DNA of 64,000 nt. Source: Oceanicella actignis. GTDB lineage: Bacteria; Pseudomonadota; Alphaproteobacteria; Rhodobacterales; Rhodobacteraceae. Location: assembly GCF_008124525.1 (NCBI RefSeq), contig NZ_VNHJ01000003.1, positions 248,001 through 312,000 on the forward strand. The letters are read 5' to 3'. Both the position numbers and the translations under genes were made by a program. The notes beneath the pieces were generated by a model, which did no database searches, was not told the DNA's origin, and saw nothing but the letters and a program-made list of their open reading frames with translations. Shown here piece by piece: positions 60,411 through 64,000 of the stretch (the stretch's first letter is position 1; every line of letters starts with the position of its first letter).

Positions 60411-60480
60411 AGTCTGACAGGGAGGAGTCCAGCCGACGGAAACCACCAAACCGCCGGCTGAGTCCCACTATGACCTGAAA
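60384..60480 (-). ncRNA. Candidate small RNA with CUCCUCCC segment
   Basis: On the minus strand a stem CAGCCGGCGG/CCGTCGGCTG (60460-60451 with 60439-60430, one G-U pair) has the loop UUUGGUGGUUU. A single-stranded segment containing CUCCUCCC (about 60427-60420) follows, then the terminator below. The middle pair is G-U on this strand but A-C on the other, which favours a minus-strand RNA. CUCCUCCC can pair with ribosome-binding sites, as in several alphaproteobacterial sRNAs (alpha-r8/alpha-r14, CcsR types). The 5' end is only approximate. Confidence 0.6.
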
Positions 60481-60668
60481 TAGTTAACAACGCCTGAAGG
60501 CGCGCCCCTTCGCGCGCTTTCGCCGCGCTTGCGCCCCGCCGGGCCTTGCGATTTTCTCTGGCGGCGCGCGCCCGACTGGCGCATTGTGCGCCCGACGCAG
60601 GCGGCGCGGAACAAGGTTCCGCAACGTCGCCCGCGCGCCGAACTCAAAGACGAAGCAGGAGCCGCGAC

Positions 60669-62300
60669 ATGCTCGGCCAGATGATGAACACCCAGCTCCG
60701 AATCTCTTCGATCCTGGAGCACGCGAACGCCGTCTTCCCCCATCAGGAAATCGTCACCCGCACCCCCGAGGGCCCCGTCACGCGCGCCACCTTCCGCCAG
60801 ATGCGCGACCGCGCCCATCGCCTGGCGCACGCGCTTGCGCGGCTTGGCGTCAAGCGCGCCGACCGCGTCGGCACCATCGCCTGGAACACCCAGCGCCATG
60901 TCGAGGCCTACTACGCGATCTCGGGCATGGGCGCGGTGTGCCACGTGATGAACCCGCGCTACGCGCCCGAGCAGCTGGTCTACATCATGAACCATGCCGA
61001 GGACGAGGTGCTGCTCATCGACCGCACCTTCATCCCGCTGGTTGCCGCCCTGCGGCCCAAGCTGCCCAAGCTGCGGCACGTCATTCTCATGACCGAGGCC
61101 GAGGCGCAGCCGACCGGCGCCGACGCGCCCTTCGAGATGCTCAACTACGAAGAGCTGCTGGCCGCGGAGGCGGACAAGGGCGACTATCCCTGGCCCGAGC
61201 TGGACGAGCATTCGGCCGCCGGGCTGTGCTACACCTCGGGCACCACGGGCAACCCCAAGGGGGTGCTCTACTCGCACCGCTCGACCGTGCTGCACGCCAT
61301 GGCCACCGCCCTGCCCAGCGCCGTCAACATCGCCGAAACCGACAGCGTGATGCCGGTGGTGCCGATGTTCCACGTCATGGCCTGGGGCCTGCCCTATTCG
61401 TGCATGATCGGCGGCGCCAAGCTGGTGATGCCCGGCCCGAACCTGGACGGCGCCTCGCTGTTCGAGCTGATGGACGCCGAGGGCGTGACCATGGCCGCCG
61501 GCGTGCCGACCATCTGGCTCGGCCTTCTGTCCGAGATGCGCAAGCGCGGCCGCGCCCCGAACGGCTTCAAGCGCACGCTGATCGGCGGCTCGGCCCCCGC
61601 CACCGCCATGATCGCCGCCTATGAGGGCGAGTTCGGCATCGACGTCATGCAGGGCTGGGGCATGACCGAGATGAGCCCCGTCGGCTCGGTCGCCACCATC
61701 CCGCCCTCGAAGGCGCATCTGCCCTTCGACGCGCGCATGGCGCTCAAGTCCAAGCAGGGCCGGCAGGTCTTCGGCGTCGAGCTCGACATCGTGGACGAGA
61801 ACGACCGCCCCCTGCCCCATGACGGCAAGACCTCGGGGCGGCTGGTGGCGCGCGGGCCATGGATCGCCTCGGGCTATTACGGCATCGACCAATCGCCGCT
61901 GACCTCGACCGGCTGGCTCGACACCGGCGACATCGCCACCATCGACGAGGACTCGTTCGTCACCATCGTCGACCGCGCCAAGGATCTGGTGAAGTCGGGC
62001 GGCGAGTGGATCAGCTCGATCGACGTCGAGAACGCGGCCATGGGCTGCCCGGGCGTCGCGCAGGCGGCGGTCATCGGCGTGCCCCATCCCAAATGGGACG
62101 AGCGCCCGCTGATCATCGTCGTCGCGGCCGAAGAGAACCCCGCCGACAAGGAGCGCGTCATGGCGCATCTGGCCAAGGTCCTGCCCAAATGGCAGCTGCC
62201 CGACGACGTGGTGTTCATCGACGCGATGCCGCTGGGCGCGACGGGCAAGATCCTCAAGACCGAGCTGCGCGAGCGCTTCCGCGACCACCTGACGGGCTGA
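60669..62300 (+). CDS. AMP-forming acyl-CoA ligase (DmdB/fatty-acyl type)
   Basis: This ANL-superfamily ligase is 543 aa. The N-terminus MLGQMMNTQLRISSILEHA is characteristic of the medium/long-chain and methylmercaptopropionate (DmdB) group. The P-loop is CYTSGTTGNPKGVLYSHRST; MPVVPMFHVMAWG, GWGMTEMSPVGSVA, GWLDTGDIATIDED and the Lys region GATGKILKTELRERF follow. It could activate a fatty acid or methylmercaptopropionate; motifs do not decide. AAGCAGGAG precedes the ATG. It is convergent with phaC. Confidence 0.9.
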   Translation: MLGQMMNTQLRISSILEHANAVFPHQEIVTRTPEGPVTRATFRQMRDRAHRLAHALARLGVKRADRVGTIAWNTQRHVEAYYAISGMGAVCHVMNPRYAPEQLVYIMNHAEDEVLLIDRTFIPLVAALRPKLPKLRHVILMTEAEAQPTGADAPFEMLNYEELLAAEADKGDYPWPELDEHSAAGLCYTSGTTGNPKGVLYSHRSTVLHAMATALPSAVNIAETDSVMPVVPMFHVMAWGLPYSCMIGGAKLVMPGPNLDGASLFELMDAEGVTMAAGVPTIWLGLLSEMRKRGRAPNGFKRTLIGGSAPATAMIAAYEGEFGIDVMQGWGMTEMSPVGSVATIPPSKAHLPFDARMALKSKQGRQVFGVELDIVDENDRPLPHDGKTSGRLVARGPWIASGYYGIDQSPLTSTGWLDTGDIATIDEDSFVTIVDRAKDLVKSGGEWISSIDVENAAMGCPGVAQAAVIGVPHPKWDERPLIIVVAAEENPADKERVMAHLAKVLPKWQLPDDVVFIDAMPLGATGKILKTELRERFRDHLTG

Positions 62301-62314
62301 CCCGCCCCGCAGCG

Positions 62315-62346
62315 CGCCCCGCCGCCCCCGACCGGGCGGCGGGGCG
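62315..62346. terminator. 13-bp GC hairpin between convergent ligase and phaC
   Basis: CGCCCCGCCGCCC pairs perfectly with GGGCGGCGGGGCG around CCGACC, between stops at 62300 and 62351. Without a T-tract it may still serve both strands as a 3'-end element. Confidence 0.55.
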
Positions 62347-62350
62347 TCGC

Positions 62351-64000
62351 TCATTTCATGTGCACATAGCTACCGGGCGCGTCGGGCAGCGCATCCGGGT
62401 CGACCCCCGGCGCCCCCATGCGCGGCGGATCGACCGGCGCGCCCGACAGATCGGCCAGCCACGCCGCCCAGCTGGGCCACCACGAGCCTTCGCGCAGCTC
62501 GGCCGCCGCCATCCAGGCGTCCGGGTCCAGGCGGCGCGCGTCATGGGGCGTCGTGCGGATGCGGTGGCGTCGGCGCGGATGCCCGGGCTCCGAGACCACG
62601 CCGGCATTGTGCCCGCCATTGGTCAGCGCAAAGGTCACGTCCGCATCGGCGAGGTTGTGGATCTTGTAGACCGAGCGCCAGGGCGCGACATGGTCCGTCT
62701 CGGTTCCCAGCGCGAAGATGGGCGTGCGCACGTCGCGCAGCCAGACCGGGCGTCCCTCGACCTCGAACTTGCCCTGCGCCAGCTCGTTGTTCAGGAACAG
62801 CTTGCGCAGATATTCCGCATGCATCCGGTAGGGCATGCGCGTGCCGTCGGCGTTCCAGGCCATCAGGTCGGTCATGGGCGCGCGCTCGCCCATCAGGTAT
62901 TCGCGCATCATCCGCGACCAGATCAGGTCGTTCGAGCGCAGGATCTGGAACGCCCCCGACATCTGCCCCGCCGAAAGCACGCCCTGCTCCCACATCATGT
63001 CCTCGAGGAAGCTGACCTGGCTTTCGTTGATGAACAGCAGCAGCTCGCCCGCCTCGGAGAAATCCGTCTGCCCGGCGAAGAAGGTGATGCTGGCAAGGCG
63101 GTCGTCGCCCTCGCGCGCCATGGCGGCCGCCGCGATGGCCAGCAAGGTGCCGCCCAGGCAATAGCCCGCCGCATGCACCTTCGCCGGCCCGACGATGGTC
63201 TGCACCGCGTCGAGCGCGGCCATGGGCCCCATAAGACGGTAATCCTCCATCGACAGGTCGCGGTCCTCGGGGCCCGGATTGCGCCAGTAGATCATGAACA
63301 CCGTGAAGCCCTGCTCGGTCAGCCACCGGACCATCGAGTTCTCCGGCGACAGGTCCAGGATGTAGCCCTTCATGATCCAGGCCGGGATCAGCAGCACCGG
63401 CTCGGGGCGCACCTTGTCGGTGGCGGGCGCGTATTGCACCAGCTCGATCAGGCGGTTGCGATAGACCACCTTGCCCGGCGTGCAGGCGATGTTCTCGCCC
63501 ACGCGGAAGGCTTCGACGCCCGCCGGCGGCCTGCCCGAGACCATGCGCGCCCAGTCGTCCCAGAAATTCGCCGCCCCGCGCACCAGATTGGCGCCGCCCT
63601 CGCGCATGGTGCGCTCGAGCACCTCGGGGTTGGTCAGCGGGTTGTTCGCCGGCGAGAACACGTCCAGCGCCTGGCGGGCGCCGAACTCGAGCGCGCGCTC
63701 GTTGGCCTTCGAGACGCCGCGCACCCCCGTGGTCGCGTTCCACCACCATTGCTGGGTCAGCAGGAAGGCCTGCTGCATCAGGTTGAAGGGCGGCTTGCGC
63801 CAGCCCTCATGCGCAAAGCGCCGGTCCTGCGGCAGAGGCGCGATGCAGGCCTCGCCCTCGCCGCCCGTCAGCGCGCATGACAGGGCGAAACGCTGGAAAC
63901 GCAGCAGCTTGCGCCCCGCCTTGTGCGCCAGAAGCGCCTGCTTGCCCGGCGATGCGGCCAGATGCACCGCCCAGTCCGACCAGATGGCCGCCATGGCGGC
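62351..64000 (-). CDS. phaC: Poly(3-hydroxyalkanoate) polymerase PhaC (5' end probably outside window)
   Basis: Class I-type PHA synthase, at least 549 codons here. The PhaC N-domain is present (DWAVHLAASPGKQALLA, NLMQQAFLLTQQWWW, NPEVLERTMREGGANLVRG), then the alpha/beta hydrolase core. The lipase-like box is GYCLGG with the catalytic Cys, the Asp lies in TETDHVAPW and the His in GGHNAGVV. An ATG is present at 63994 but the frame stays open to the edge and the family usually begins earlier, so the start is left open. It makes storage polyester from (R)-3-hydroxyacyl-CoA. The end reads PGSYVHMK. Confidence 0.93.
   Translation of the reverse strand, partial: AAMAAIWSDWAVHLAASPGKQALLAHKAGRKLLRFQRFALSCALTGGEGEACIAPLPQDRRFAHEGWRKPPFNLMQQAFLLTQQWWWNATTGVRGVSKANERALEFGARQALDVFSPANNPLTNPEVLERTMREGGANLVRGAANFWDDWARMVSGRPPAGVEAFRVGENIACTPGKVVYRNRLIELVQYAPATDKVRPEPVLLIPAWIMKGYILDLSPENSMVRWLTEQGFTVFMIYWRNPGPEDRDLSMEDYRLMGPMAALDAVQTIVGPAKVHAAGYCLGGTLLAIAAAAMAREGDDRLASITFFAGQTDFSEAGELLLFINESQVSFLEDMMWEQGVLSAGQMSGAFQILRSNDLIWSRMMREYLMGERAPMTDLMAWNADGTRMPYRMHAEYLRKLFLNNELAQGKFEVEGRPVWLRDVRTPIFALGTETDHVAPWRSVYKIHNLADADVTFALTNGGHNAGVVSEPGHPRRRHRIRTTPHDARRLDPDAWMAAAELREGSWWPSWAAWLADLSGAPVDPPRMGAPGVDPDALPDAPGSYVHMK

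Overview
The window is a very GC-rich (clearly above 70 % by eye) chromosomal segment of an alphaproteobacterium, most likely a member of the Rhodobacterales (Paracoccaceae/Roseobacter relatives). The reasons are gene content and order: proS-lolC-lolD-dnaE, an AI-2E exporter-hdaA-ppk1-ppx/gppA chain, glyA-nrdR-ribD, ilvI-ilvH, pdxH next to fabI, a short bacterial ProRS, a regulatory HdaA, and a PhaC polymerase. No phage, insertion sequence, integron, CRISPR array, rRNA or tRNA was seen. Almost all genes are housekeeping or metabolic. Because stop codons are rare at this GC content, very long antisense reading frames are present and were disregarded.

Layout. 1-6.1 kb: the end of a zinc-binding ZnuA, a large exported protein of unknown family, a methyltransferase and a serine hydrolase, then a 39-bp tandem repeat. 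6.1-11.1 kb: recO, about 0.7 kb without a gene, an orphan ferredoxin/ASKHA activase, then a divergent pair (periplasmic rhodanese, YbjN-like exported protein). 11.1-25.5 kb, minus strand: dnaE, lolD, lolC, proS, ppx, ppk1, hdaA, an AI-2E family exporter and nadK. 25.8-31.7 kb, plus strand: glyA, nrdR, ribD, then ilvI-ilvH behind what looks like a leader-peptide attenuator. 31.7-35.7 kb: potFGHI polyamine transporter (minus). 35.9-38.8 kb: a lipid-linked-sugar type glycosyltransferase and a Tat-exported metallo-beta-lactamase-fold hydrolase. 38.9-46.4 kb: a divergent catabolic region around a TetR regulator. 46.6-53.6 kb: a second polyamine-type transporter followed by three unrelated small genes, with a divergent LysR gene. 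55.0-58.0 kb: a three-gene surface-glycan or lipid operon with overlapping start and stop codons. 58-64 kb: pdxH, fabI, gpt, an acyl-CoA ligase and the 3' part of phaC.

The most interesting coding region is 38.9-46.4 kb. It encodes, as separate proteins, the two halves of animal ACAD10/ACAD11: an aminoglycoside-phosphotransferase-like kinase and an acyl-CoA dehydrogenase carrying the ACAD11-type signature. Two short-chain dehydrogenases, a MaoC hydratase, a zinc-type (MDR) reductase, a nitronate-monooxygenase-like flavoprotein and a TetR repressor with a clear palindromic site accompany them. By analogy with levulinate catabolism (LvaA/LvaC), it probably degrades hydroxylated fatty acids by phosphorylation and dephosphorylation at CoA-ester level.

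The most interesting non-coding signals are: a minus-strand small-RNA candidate with its own terminator and a CUCCUCCC segment (about 60.4 kb); a plus-strand candidate beside proS (about 18.3 kb); the ilv attenuator (29.0-29.1 kb); several dyad operators (10.5, 35.9, 37.7, 43.1, 53.7 kb); two minisatellite-like repeats (5.6 and 54.9 kb); and a set of perfect GC-rich hairpins without U-tracts just after stop codons.
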